Shown here: positions 42,810-51,543 of the stretch, piece by piece
Layout of the letters: each line of letters begins with the position of its first letter
Position numbering within the stretch: position 1 is the first letter of the stretch
Assembly (NCBI RefSeq): GCF_000284015.1
Contig: NC_016943.1
Location: 909,541-973,540 of the forward strand
Source of the DNA: Blastococcus saxobsidens DD2
Lineage (GTDB): Bacteria; Actinomycetota; Actinomycetes; Mycobacteriales; Geodermatophilaceae
Reading direction: 5' to 3'
Length of the DNA: 64,000 nucleotides
Position numbers and translations under genes: made by a program
The notes under the pieces: model-generated
Told to the model about the DNA's origin: nothing
Databases searched by the model: none
What the model saw: only the letters and a program-made list of their open reading frames with translations

Positions 42810-45800
42810 GTGCGCGTCCAGCTGAGCGTCGGGCAGGGCGACGGCGCGTTGCTCGACGTCGCCGTGGACGTGGACGACGACCTCCCGGTCAGCCGGGTGA
42901 CGGCGGAGCTGGCCCGGGTCTCCGGCCGGTCGGCCGAGGGGCTCTGGCTGGCCGGGAACCGGCTGGACGACGACCAGCCGGTGGGGGAGAGCCCGCTGGT
43001 CGACGGTGCGCTGGTGCACCTGTCGGCGGCGGCTGCCGTGCCGGCCGGTCCGCCGACCCGTGGCTGGCAGCTGCGGGTGCTCAGCGGTCCCAGCAGCGGC
43101 CTGATCGCCGAGCTGCCGATGGGGGACCACGAGCTCGGCCGCAGCAGCGCCGTCGGCTTCGCCGACCGGTCGATGTCGCGGCGGCACGCACTGCTGCGGA
43201 TCGGCGCCGACGGCGCCACGCTGCGCGACCTCGGCTCGGCCAACGGCAGCTTCCTGGAGGGCGAGCCGGTGCCCGGGGACGAAGGTGTCGCGGTGGCGCC
43301 GGGGCAGCTCGTGCAGCTGGGCGACACCCATCTGGTCGTCGGCCCGGCTCCCGTGCCGGATGCCGCGATCGAGCCGGCCGGCCCCGGCACCCGGGCGTTC
43401 GTCCGGGCGCCGCGGCTGCTGCCGTCCACCCGCGAGGTGCGCATCCAGCTGCCGCGGGAGCCGACCGCGAAGGAGCCCCGCCGGTTCCCGCTGGTGATGA
43501 TCCTGGCGCCGCTGGTCATCGGCATCGTGCTGGCCGTCGTCCTGCGCTCGCCGCTGTACCTCGTGTTCGCCGTCGCCAGCCCGATCATGATGGTCAGCAA
43601 CACCGTGGCCGACCGCCGGCACAGCGCCCGCGAGGAGCGCCGGGCCCGCGAGGAGTTCGAGCGGGAACTGGCCCGCGCGCTCGAGCGGATCGGGACGGCG
43701 GTGGCCGAGGAGACCGCCCGTCGCCGAGCCGCCCATCCGGATCCGGCCACCGCCCTGCTCGCCGCCGTCCTCCCCGGCCGGCGGCTGTGGGAACGGCGCC
43801 GCACCGACCCCGACGCCCTCGACCTGCGCCTGGGCGCTGCCGACCTGCCCGCCCAGGTGGTGGTCACCGACCGGTCCGGCCGCGACGAGCCGCCGGAGCA
43901 GCGCACCGTCCGGGCGGTGCCGGTCGTCGTCCCGCTGCGCGAGGCCGGCGTCGTCGGGCTGGCCGGCCCGGCCGAGCCGCTGGCGGGTCTGCTGCGCTGG
44001 GTGGTCCTGCAGCTGGCGGTGCACCACCCGCCGCGTGATCTCGCCCTGACCGTGCTGGCTGCGCGGGGACCGGCGGAGTGGAACTGGGTGCGCTGGCTGC
44101 CGCACACCCGGCCGGCCGACGGCGAGGGCCCGGTGGCCTTCGTGGGCAACGACCCCGAGACGGTGACCGCGCGGGTGACCGAGCTGGCCGCGCTGATCAA
44201 GGCCCGCCGGGACGCCACGGCGTCGGCCGGTGGCCGGATCGACCCGGAGTCGTTCCCGGCGCACGTGCTCGTGGTCCACGGCTTCCGGCCGCTGCGCGCC
44301 ACCCCAGGCCTCGCCCAGGTGCTGCAGGACGGCCCGGCGGTGGGCGTCTACGCCGTCTGCGCCGACGAGGAGGAGCGGTTCCTGCCGGAGGCGGCCACCG
44401 CGACCGCGGTGTTCGACGCGGCGGAGGAGAACGAGCTCCTGGTGCGGCGCAGCGGCCACGACCCGGTCCCGGCCGTGCTCGCCGAGCCGGTCGGCGCGGA
44501 GCTGGCCGAGACGGCGGCCCGTGCGCTGGCGCCGCTGCGCGACGTGAGCCTGGAGGAGGACGACGCCGTCCTGCCCGACAGCGTGCGGCTGCTCGACGTC
44601 CTCGGCCTGGAGCCGCCGACCGTGGACGGCATCCGCGCGCGCTGGCAGCTGGAGGGGCGCACGACCCGGCTGGTCGTCGGCTCGGGGCTGCACGGGCCGT
44701 TCACGCTCGATCTGCGCACCGACGGCCCGCACGGGCTGGTCGCCGGCACCACCGGAGCCGGCAAGTCGGAGCTGCTGCAGACCATGATCGCCTCGCTGGC
44801 GGTGGCCAACCGGCCGGACGCGCTCACCTTCGTGCTGGTCGACTACAAGGGCGGCAGCGCGTTCAAGGACTGCGTGCACCTGCCGCACACCGTCGGCATG
44901 GTCACCGACCTCGACGCCCACCTCGTGGAGCGCGCCCTGACCTCGCTCGGCGCGGAGCTGAAGTACCGCGAGCACCGGCTGGCGCGCGCCGGCGTCAAGG
45001 ACATCGACGACTACCTCGACCTGCAGGCCCGCGAGCCCGGGCGCCCGCCGCTGCCGCGGCTGCTCATCGTCATCGACGAGTTCGCCTCGATGGCCCGCGA
45101 GCTGCCCGACTTCGTCCCCGGCCTGGTCGACATCGCGCAGCGCGGACGATCGCTGGGCATCCACCTGATCCTCGCGACCCAGCGGCCCAGCGGCGTCGTC
45201 TCGCCGGAGATCCGCGCCAACACCAACTTGCGCATCTCGCTGCGGGTCACCGACGGCGCGGACAGCAGCGACGTGCTCGACGCCCCGGACGCCGCCCGCA
45301 TCCCCAAGTCGGCGCCCGGTCGCGGCGTCGCCCGGCTGGGCCACGGCGCGCTGGTGCCGTTCCAGGCCGGCCGGATCGGTGGCCGCCGTCCGGGTCAGGG
45401 TGCGATCGCGGCGGCGGTGCCGTTCGTCGTCCCGCTGGCCTGGCACCAGGTCGGCTACGCGGCACCGCAGCAGCCCGCGACGGCGACCCGCTGGTCCGAC
45501 GTCGAGATCACCGACCTGTCGGTGCTGGTGGAGGCGGTGCGCGGGGCGTCGGTGGACGAGGACGTGCCGGCGCAGCGCAGCCCGTGGCTGGAGGCGCTGC
45601 CGGCGCGCGTGCTGGTGGCCGACCTCGACGCCCCCGCCGCCGGCGCGGTCCGGCTGCCGTACGGCCTGCAGGACCTTCCCGCGCTGCAGGAGCGGCGGGT
45701 GGCGGCCTTCGACCCGGCCACCGACGGGCACCTGCTGGTCATCGGCTCGCCGAAGAGCGGACGGTCGCAGCTGCTCCGCACGCTGGCCGGCTCGGTCGGC

Positions 45801-47168
45801 GCCCGCTGCTCGACCAGCGACGTCCACCTGTATGCGCTGGACTGCGGCAACGGCGCACTGCTGCCGCTGGCCGACCTGCCGCAGTGCGGCGCGGTCGTTC
45901 CCCGCACCCAGACCGAGCGGGCGGCCCGGCTGCTCGACCGGCTGAAGCGGGAGATGGAACGCCGCCAGCAGGTGCTCGCGGAAGGCGGCTTCGCCGATCT
46001 CGCCGAGCAGCGGCGGTCGGCGCCGGCGGAGGAGCGGCTGCCGCACGTGCTGCTGCTGCTCGACCGCTGGGAGGGGTTCACGCCGACCCTCGGTGAGGTC
46101 GACGGCGGGCGGCTCACCGACATCCTCATGGCGATCGTCCGGGAAGGTGCCTCGGCCGGGATCTCGGTGGTGATGACCGGCGACCGGGCGCTGGGTACTG
46201 CCCGGCTGTCGTCGCTGACCGACAACAAGCTGGTGCTGCGCCTGGCCGACCGGGGCGACTACCCGCTCGTCGGGATCCCCGGCAAGCAGGTGCCCGGCCG
46301 GCTGCCGCCGGGGCGGGGGATCACCGTCGACGGCGCCGTCGAGACCCAGGTGGCGCTGCTCGCCGACGACGAGTCGGGCCAGGGGCAGGCGGCCGCGATC
46401 GCGGAGATCGCCAAGGCGGCACACGTGCGCGATGCGCTGGTGCCGCGGTCGGCCCGGCCCTTCCGGGTCGACGTGCTGCCCGCGCGCATCAGCTTCGAGG
46501 CGGCCTGGGAGATGCGGCCGGCCGACGCAGGTGCCGGCTTCGCGCTGGTCGGCGTGGGCGGCGACGAGCTGATGGCGGCCGGTCCGGACCTGGTCGAGCG
46601 GGGCCCGGCCTTCGTCGTCGCCGGGCCGGCGCGCTCGGGCAAGAGCACGGTGCTCAGCTGGGTGGCCGAGTCGCTGCTGCGGCAGGGGACGTCGATCGTC
46701 GTCTGCGCGCCGAAGGCGTCACCGCTGCGGGCGTTCGCCGGCCGTCCGGGCGTGCTCGAGCTGGTCGAGGAGGCGTCCGCCCCGGCCGACCGCTGGAGGG
46801 AGCTGCTCACCGCGGAGCCCGGCCGGCCGCTGGTGCTGCTCCTGGACGACGCCGACGTGCTGCGCGACGTGCCGGCGTCGGAGGTGTTCCGCGAGGTCGT
46901 GAAGGGCTACGCCGGCCCGGGACGCAGCCTGGTGCTGGCGGGGAACGCCGACAGCATCTGCACCGGTCTGTCCGGCTGGCAGGTGGACGCGAAGAAGGCG
47001 CGGCAGGGTGTGCTGCTCTCCCCGCAGGGCAGCACCGACGGTGACCTGATCGGCGTGCGGGTGCCGCGCAGCGCCGTGGGCAGGCCGGTCCAGCCGGGGC
47101 GGGCCCTCCTGCACCTCGGGAACGGCTCGCTGCTCACCCTCGCGGTACCGGGCCCGCCGGTCGGCTGA
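42810..47168 (+). CDS. EccC/EssC-type type VII secretion ATPase with ubiquitin-like and FHA domains
   Basis: The protein has 1452 aa. Residues 1-78 look like the YukD/EsaB ubiquitin fold. An FHA domain lies at about 90-185 (ELGRSSAVGFADRSMSRRHA; LGSANGSFLEG), binding phospho-Thr. Two membrane helices lie at about 228-265 (LVMILAPLVIGIVLAVVL). Three FtsK/SpoIIIE ATPase modules follow: Walker A GTTGAGKS (about 647) with Walker B LLIVIDEFAS (about 752), degenerate GSPKSGRS (about 978) with LLLLDRWEG, and GPARSGKS (about 1270) with LVLLLDDAD. This is the motor of WXG100 export. GGGAGTGC lies before the GTG. The build resembles Firmicutes EssC more than mycobacterial EccC. A WXG100 gene converges on it. 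Confidence 0.93.
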   Translation: MRVQLSVGQGDGALLDVAVDVDDDLPVSRVTAELARVSGRSAEGLWLAGNRLDDDQPVGESPLVDGALVHLSAAAAVPAGPPTRGWQLRVLSGPSSGLIAELPMGDHELGRSSAVGFADRSMSRRHALLRIGADGATLRDLGSANGSFLEGEPVPGDEGVAVAPGQLVQLGDTHLVVGPAPVPDAAIEPAGPGTRAFVRAPRLLPSTREVRIQLPREPTAKEPRRFPLVMILAPLVIGIVLAVVLRSPLYLVFAVASPIMMVSNTVADRRHSAREERRAREEFERELARALERIGTAVAEETARRRAAHPDPATALLAAVLPGRRLWERRRTDPDALDLRLGAADLPAQVVVTDRSGRDEPPEQRTVRAVPVVVPLREAGVVGLAGPAEPLAGLLRWVVLQLAVHHPPRDLALTVLAARGPAEWNWVRWLPHTRPADGEGPVAFVGNDPETVTARVTELAALIKARRDATASAGGRIDPESFPAHVLVVHGFRPLRATPGLAQVLQDGPAVGVYAVCADEEERFLPEAATATAVFDAAEENELLVRRSGHDPVPAVLAEPVGAELAETAARALAPLRDVSLEEDDAVLPDSVRLLDVLGLEPPTVDGIRARWQLEGRTTRLVVGSGLHGPFTLDLRTDGPHGLVAGTTGAGKSELLQTMIASLAVANRPDALTFVLVDYKGGSAFKDCVHLPHTVGMVTDLDAHLVERALTSLGAELKYREHRLARAGVKDIDDYLDLQAREPGRPPLPRLLIVIDEFASMARELPDFVPGLVDIAQRGRSLGIHLILATQRPSGVVSPEIRANTNLRISLRVTDGADSSDVLDAPDAARIPKSAPGRGVARLGHGALVPFQAGRIGGRRPGQGAIAAAVPFVVPLAWHQVGYAAPQQPATATRWSDVEITDLSVLVEAVRGASVDEDVPAQRSPWLEALPARVLVADLDAPAAGAVRLPYGLQDLPALQERRVAAFDPATDGHLLVIGSPKSGRSQLLRTLAGSVGARCSTSDVHLYALDCGNGALLPLADLPQCGAVVPRTQTERAARLLDRLKREMERRQQVLAEGGFADLAEQRRSAPAEERLPHVLLLLDRWEGFTPTLGEVDGGRLTDILMAIVREGASAGISVVMTGDRALGTARLSSLTDNKLVLRLADRGDYPLVGIPGKQVPGRLPPGRGITVDGAVETQVALLADDESGQGQAAAIAEIAKAAHVRDALVPRSARPFRVDVLPARISFEAAWEMRPADAGAGFALVGVGGDELMAAGPDLVERGPAFVVAGPARSGKSTVLSWVAESLLRQGTSIVVCAPKASPLRAFAGRPGVLELVEEASAPADRWRELLTAEPGRPLVLLLDDADVLRDVPASEVFREVVKGYAGPGRSLVLAGNADSICTGLSGWQVDAKKARQGVLLSPQGSTDGDLIGVRVPRSAVGRPVQPGRALLHLGNGSLLTLAVPGPPVG

Positions 47169-47199
47169 CGGCTCGGCGGCGGGTGCCCCGACGCGACGC

Positions 47200-47226
47200 A
47201 GGCCGCCTCGCGTGGCGAGGCGGCCT
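47200..47226. terminator. 12-bp perfect hairpin between the T7SS ATPase and WXG100 genes
   Basis: AGGCCGCCTCGC and GCGAGGCGGCCT flank a GTG loop, 31 bases after the ATPase stop and 22 before the WXG100 stop. It is suitable for both transcripts. Confidence 0.85.
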
Positions 47227-47248
47227 GTCGTCCGTGCGAGGCAGGTGA

Positions 47249-47545
47249 TCAGCGACCGAGGGCGCCGGCCAGCTGGGTGTCGGCGTCGCGGAAGGTGGTG
47301 GCGGCCGTGTTCAGGTACTGGGCCATGCCGTCGAGGCCGCCGATCATGTTCTTCGCGCCGGCGTCGAACTCGTCGTAGGACGCCTGGAAGCTGCGGCTGG
47401 AGCTGTCGGTGACGTACCCGTCGGAGACGAGCTGGTCGACGAGGCCCTTCAGCTGGCCGAGCATGCCGTCGATCTCGGCGCGCCCGTTCACCAGCCGGCC
47501 GGCGGCGTCTTCCATCTGCTGGTAGGTGACGTTCACGTTCGCCAT
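47249..47545 (-). CDS. WXG100-family type VII secretion substrate without the Trp
   Basis: The protein has 98 aa, the typical ESAT-6-like length. It forms two long helices (QQMEDAAGRLVNGRAEIDGM and YDEFDAGAKNMIGGLDGM) with a central turn. The turn reads SDGYVTDSS in place of WxG, and no Trp is present anywhere. The C-terminus (YLNTAATTFRDADTQLAGAL) matches the export signal HxxxDxxhxxxH. It should be a secreted dimeric partner of the adjacent FtsK/FHA ATPase. The ATG start at 47545 fits MANVNVTYQQ; the upstream Arg/Pro extension is rejected. Confidence 0.9.
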   Translation of the reverse strand: MANVNVTYQQMEDAAGRLVNGRAEIDGMLGQLKGLVDQLVSDGYVTDSSSRSFQASYDEFDAGAKNMIGGLDGMAQYLNTAATTFRDADTQLAGALGR

Positions 47546-47772
47546 GAGGATCCAATCGGGACGGCCCGGTCGCGGACACCGCACCGGGGAGCAGCGGGTC
47601 ATCGGGACCGTAACGGCGGGAGGGACGCCCTGGGCCCGCTCTCCGGTGGCCTGTGGACAGAGCCCCGGGGTGGGGGCGGGAGGTCTGGGGTCGCGGCGGT
47701 CACCGGGTACCTGATTGGGTGCAGCTGAGGCTCCGGGCAGACGGAGCCCGGCGGATCCGGAGGTACGGCGAG

Positions 47773-48090
47773 ATGGTGCACAGGCTGGTGGTCAGCTACG
47801 GGACGCCCGAGGACCCCGCGGCGTTCGATGCCTACTACCGGGAGATCCACACCCCGCTGGCGCTCGAGCAGCCCGGGCTCGTCCGGCTGACCTTCGGGCA
47901 CGGCAAGGCCATGGACCCGGCCCAGCCGGCGCCCTACCTCGTCGCGGAGCTCGACTTCGACTCCGAGGAGGCCATGGGGCAGGCGCTGACGTCCCCGGAG
48001 GGGCGGGCGGCCGGCGCCGACCTCGCCAACTTCGCCACCGGCGGGGTCTCGTTCTTGCACTTCGACGTCCAGACGGCGAGCCCCGCGTGA
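47773..48090 (+). CDS. EthD-family small protein
   Basis: The protein has 105 aa. HRLVVSYGTPEDPAAFDAYY, then HTPLALEQPGLVRLTFGHG is the ferredoxin-like dimeric EthD fold. The His in EIHTPLA is the conserved residue. The biochemical role is unknown; relatives help ring-ether or aromatic degradation. The ATG at 47773 has GGAGG about 11 bases upstream. GTGA overlap with the next gene makes it an operon with the TPP enzyme. Confidence 0.85.
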   Translation: MVHRLVVSYGTPEDPAAFDAYYREIHTPLALEQPGLVRLTFGHGKAMDPAQPAPYLVAELDFDSEEAMGQALTSPEGRAAGADLANFATGGVSFLHFDVQTASPA

Positions 48091-49625
48091 ACGGCGCCCA
48101 GGCGCTGATCCGCACCCTCGTCGACGCGGGCGTGGACGTCTGCTTCGCCAACCCCGGCACCTCCGAGATGCACTTCGTCGCCGCGCTGGACGACGTCCCG
48201 GAGATGCGTGGCGTGCTCACCCTGTTCGAGGGCGTCGCCACCGGCGCGGCCGATGGCTACGCGCGCATGGCCGGGCGGCCGGGCGCGACCCTGCTGCACC
48301 TGGGGCCGGGCATGGGCAACGGACTGGCCAACCTGCACAACGCCCGCCGCGGGCGCGCCCCGATGGTGAACGTGGTGGGTGACCACGCCCGTGCGCACAA
48401 GCGCCTGGACGCCCCGCTGGAATCGGACATCGATGCCGTCGCCGGCACGTTCTCGGCCTGGGTGCGCCGCTCGCTGTCGCCGGCCGACGTCGCCGCGGAC
48501 GCCGTCGATGCGGTGGCCGCGGTCTCCGCCGGAGGCATCGCGACGCTGATCCTCCCGGCGGACGTGTCGTGGGAGGAGGGCGCCGCCGTCGCCGAGCCCC
48601 GGCCGTCGCGACCGGCTCCCCGGGTGGCGCCGCCGGTGGTCGAGGAGGTCGCGGCCGTCCTGGCCGGCGGGGAGCCGACCGTGCTCTTCCTCGGCGGGAA
48701 CACCGTCGGCGAGGACGGTCTGCTGGCGGCCGGTCAGGTCGCCGCCGGCACCGGCGTCCGGCTGATGACCGAGACCTTCCCGGCGCGCGCCGCCCGTGGC
48801 GCCGGGCTGCCCGACGTCGCCCGGCTGCCCTACCCGCCCGAGGTGGCGATGAAGGCTCTGGCCGGGACCAGGCATCTCGTGCTCGCCGGCGCCACGGCGC
48901 CGGTGCACTTCTTCGGCTACCCCGGTGTCCCCGGCCACCCGGTGCCCGAGGACTGCACCGTGCACGTGCTCAGCGAGCCGGGGGAGGACGGCGTCGCGGC
49001 GCTGCGGGCACTGGCCGACCTGGCCGCCCCGGGCGCGGAGCCGCAGCTGCTCGAAGCGTCCCGCCCCGAGCTGCCCACGGGACCCCTGACGCCGCGGGCG
49101 ATGTCGGCGGTCATCGGCGCGCTGCTGCCCGAGCGCGCGATCGTCGTCGACGAGGCGATCACCTCCGGGGTGGGGATCATGGAGCTGACCTCGGGTGCGC
49201 CCCGGCACGACTGGCTGGCGCTGACCGGCGGGGCGATCGGTGACGGGCTGCCGATGGCGCTGGGCGCGGCGGTGGCCTGCCCCGACCGGCCGGTGATCGG
49301 CATCCAGGCCGACGGCAGCGCCATGTACACGATCTCGGCGCTGTGGAGCTACGCCCGCGAGCAGGCCGACATCACCACGATCATCTGCGACAACGGCTCC
49401 TACGCGATCCTGCAGCACGAGCTGTCCCGCGTGGGGGCGGCCGGCGACGGGGAGCGGGCGGCCAAGCTCCTGGACATCGGCGGGCCGGGGCTCGACTTCG
49501 TCTCCCTCGCGCAGGGGATGGGTGTGCCGGCGACGCGGGCGACGACCGCCGAGGAGCTCGCCGACCAGCTGCGGACGGCACTGGCCGAGCCGGGCCCGCA
49601 CCTGATCGACGCCGTCCTGCGCTGA
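48087..49625 (+). CDS. Acetolactate synthase large-subunit-like TPP enzyme
   Basis: The protein has 512 aa. It is a three-domain thiamine-diphosphate enzyme. The catalytic Glu is in TLFEGVATGAADGYAR (about 50-65). The central domain is VLFLGGNTVGED. The Mg/TPP site is GIQADGSAMYTISALWSYAR (GDG variant ADGS) with ITTIICDNGSYAIL. It is shorter than classical IlvB and lacks an adjacent small subunit. A decarboxylase or carboligase related to benzoylformate decarboxylase is a real alternative. It is coupled to the EthD-like gene by GTGA. Confidence 0.88.
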   Translation: MNGAQALIRTLVDAGVDVCFANPGTSEMHFVAALDDVPEMRGVLTLFEGVATGAADGYARMAGRPGATLLHLGPGMGNGLANLHNARRGRAPMVNVVGDHARAHKRLDAPLESDIDAVAGTFSAWVRRSLSPADVAADAVDAVAAVSAGGIATLILPADVSWEEGAAVAEPRPSRPAPRVAPPVVEEVAAVLAGGEPTVLFLGGNTVGEDGLLAAGQVAAGTGVRLMTETFPARAARGAGLPDVARLPYPPEVAMKALAGTRHLVLAGATAPVHFFGYPGVPGHPVPEDCTVHVLSEPGEDGVAALRALADLAAPGAEPQLLEASRPELPTGPLTPRAMSAVIGALLPERAIVVDEAITSGVGIMELTSGAPRHDWLALTGGAIGDGLPMALGAAVACPDRPVIGIQADGSAMYTISALWSYAREQADITTIICDNGSYAILQHELSRVGAAGDGERAAKLLDIGGPGLDFVSLAQGMGVPATRATTAEELADQLRTALAEPGPHLIDAVLR

Positions 49626-49735
49626 CGGGGCGCACCCGGGAGAAAGCCCCCGGGCAGTGGCCGCTTGCTCACGTGAGGTACACAGGAGGCACCTCGCTGT
49701 GAGGAGCACCACAGCCACGACGAAGGAGTCGCGTC

Positions 49736-51214
49736 TTGTCCCTGCACCGCAACCGGTTGGTTCCCCTCGCTGTCGCCGCAGGAGTGGGGATGGGTGCGTT
49801 CGTCGCCGGCGGGCCGGCACTGGCCGATCCGCCGCCGTTCGTCCAGCCGCCGGGGAAGGCAGCGGGTCACCCGTCGGCGGGCCAGAAGGGCTGGCAGCCG
49901 GTCCAGGTCTCCCCGCAAGAGCCGCTGTTCACCCTGGAGTGGACGATCGACCCGTCGGCCATCCCCTTCGAGCCCCTGACTGCCGAGGACGGCACCCCGA
50001 TCACCAGGGTGCTCTACGGCACGCACGAGGGGGCGGCCTACCGCATCGAGGTGCCCCTGGGTGACAAGTGGAACGGCGACGTGGTGTTCTGGGAGCACGG
50101 CTACCGCGGTACCCGTACCGCTCTGACCGTCGACAACCCCGGCTACGGCCTGCGCGAGACCTACATCGCCAACGGGTACGCCTGGGCGGCCTCGTCCTAC
50201 AGCGCGAACCGGTACGACATCGAGGCCGGCGTGCGCTCCACCGAGGAGCTCGCGAAGCTGTTCGACGAGAAGGTCGGCGAGGCCGACCAGCGCTACCTGC
50301 AGGGCGTCTCGATGGGCGGCCACGTCATCGGCGTCCTGCTCGAGCGGGACAGCGGGGTCGAGTGGGCCGGTGCCGCGCCGATGTGCGGTGTGATGGGCGA
50401 CCGGGAGCTCTACGACTTCTTCCTCGACTACAACCTGCTGGCGCAGACGCTCGCAGACGTCGATGCGTATCCGATCCCCACGGACTACGTGACCACGTAC
50501 GTCCCGGAGATCAAGGACGAGCTCCGGAATGAAGACGGCACGCTCAACGAACGGGGGCAGGTGCTCGAGAATCTCGTCACGGAGATCTCCGGTGGCCCGC
50601 GGCCCGGTGCGGAGAATGCCTTCGCCTTCTGGGAGGGGCGGAACTTCGTCTACGGCGTCGTCGCCGCGGAGCCCGGCGGTCTGGACGGCGTCGCCCCCGG
50701 CCCCGTCTGGTCGAACGTCGACACCGACTACCCCGACAAGCGGATCGTCCCGGGTGGTGTCCTCGTCGGGGACGGCAAGACCCTGGACGAGGCGATCGAG
50801 CGCGTCGCTCCGGCGCCCGAGGCCCGGCGCAGCGGTCCGGACGCGTACGTCCCGGACATCACCGGCGACATCGACGTGCCGGTGCTGTCGATCCACACCC
50901 TCGGCGACTACTACGTGCCGTTCTCGATGGAGCAGTACTACGCCGCCGACGTCCGTGAGCAGGGCAACAAGAGACTGCTGGTGCAGCGGGCGATCCGCGC
51001 CGCCGGCCACTGCGAGTTCACGAACGCGGAGGCGGCGGACCAGTTCCTCGACCTGGTCGACTGGGTGGAGAACGGCGTGAAGCCTGAGGGCGCCTCGGTG
51101 CTCAACCGGAACGTGGTCGCCGACCCCGCCTACGGCTGCGAGTTCACCAGCACCGGAACCGGCGGTACCCGGGGTCTCTACGCCCCCTGCCCGGTGCCCG
51201 CCCCCGGTGACTGA
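49736..51214 (+). CDS. Secreted alpha/beta hydrolase-like protein
   Basis: The protein has 492 aa. The signal peptide (MSLHRNRLVPLAVAAG, ending in GGPALADPP) indicates export. An oxyanion strand region VVFWEHGYRG and the nucleophile elbow LQGVSMGGHVIG (Ser at about 196) are alpha/beta-hydrolase features. IHTLGDYYVPFSMEQYY and the late AAGHCEFTN supply the Asp and His candidates. Substrate is unknown; an esterase role is inference. TTG at 49736 follows GAAGGAG by 7 bases. A strong terminator follows the stop. Confidence 0.85.
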   Translation: MSLHRNRLVPLAVAAGVGMGAFVAGGPALADPPPFVQPPGKAAGHPSAGQKGWQPVQVSPQEPLFTLEWTIDPSAIPFEPLTAEDGTPITRVLYGTHEGAAYRIEVPLGDKWNGDVVFWEHGYRGTRTALTVDNPGYGLRETYIANGYAWAASSYSANRYDIEAGVRSTEELAKLFDEKVGEADQRYLQGVSMGGHVIGVLLERDSGVEWAGAAPMCGVMGDRELYDFFLDYNLLAQTLADVDAYPIPTDYVTTYVPEIKDELRNEDGTLNERGQVLENLVTEISGGPRPGAENAFAFWEGRNFVYGVVAAEPGGLDGVAPGPVWSNVDTDYPDKRIVPGGVLVGDGKTLDEAIERVAPAPEARRSGPDAYVPDITGDIDVPVLSIHTLGDYYVPFSMEQYYAADVREQGNKRLLVQRAIRAAGHCEFTNAEAADQFLDLVDWVENGVKPEGASVLNRNVVADPAYGCEFTSTGTGGTRGLYAPCPVPAPGD

Positions 51215-51234
51215 CAGCGGCACACTGCACTGAC

Positions 51235-51273
51235 AGAGGGCCCTTCTTCCCGTACCGGGAAGGAGGGCCCTCT
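51235..51273. terminator. 18-bp hairpin terminator between convergent genes
   Basis: The arms AGAGGGCCCTTCTTCCCG and its partner pair over 18 bases with one G-T pair and a TAC loop. It lies 21 bases after the hydrolase stop and 5 before the small gene's stop. Confidence 0.88.
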
Positions 51274-51277
51274 GGCG

Positions 51278-51415
51278 TCAGTGCTTCTTGCCGTGGGTCA
51301 AGTTCTCCATCTGGGACGTCGTGTCGACCTTGGCCTTGCGGTCGTTCCGCTTCTCCTTGATCGACTTTCCGGTCGCCTTCTTCGTCATCGACTGTCGCGG
51401 GGACTTGTCACCCAT
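51278..51415 (-). CDS. Small basic conserved actinobacterial protein (45 aa)
   Basis: The protein begins MGDKSPRQSMTKKATGKSIK and ends MENLTHGKKH. It is very Lys/Arg-rich and disordered-looking. Many actinobacteria carry close relatives of unknown role; nucleic-acid binding is only a guess from the charge. The ATG at 51415 is the conserved start, and the longer upstream frame is not. It is divergent from the MFS gene. Confidence 0.85.
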   Translation of the reverse strand: MGDKSPRQSMTKKATGKSIKEKRNDRKAKVDTTSQMENLTHGKKH

Positions 51416-51529
51416 GGTGCGCTCCCTCATCGGGAGCCTGGACGGCTCCGTGCCGCGACGGTACGCGGTTGACGGGCCGGCCGGTGGCCGACTGACCGGC
51501 CCGGGTGACCGGCGTCCGACGGCGCTGCC

Positions 51530-51535
51530 TAGATT
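51530..51535 (+). promoter_or_regulatory. -10 box of the MFS gene, leaderless type
   Basis: TAGATT ends 8 bases before the GTG at 51544. It supports that start over the GTG at 51505. Confidence 0.55.
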
Positions 51536-51543
51536 GCCTAGGA

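Noticed and set aside
42777..46424. 1215-codon open frame on the minus strand
   Set aside because: It is antisense to the T7SS ATPase gene with shadow composition; the plus-strand gene has clear domains.
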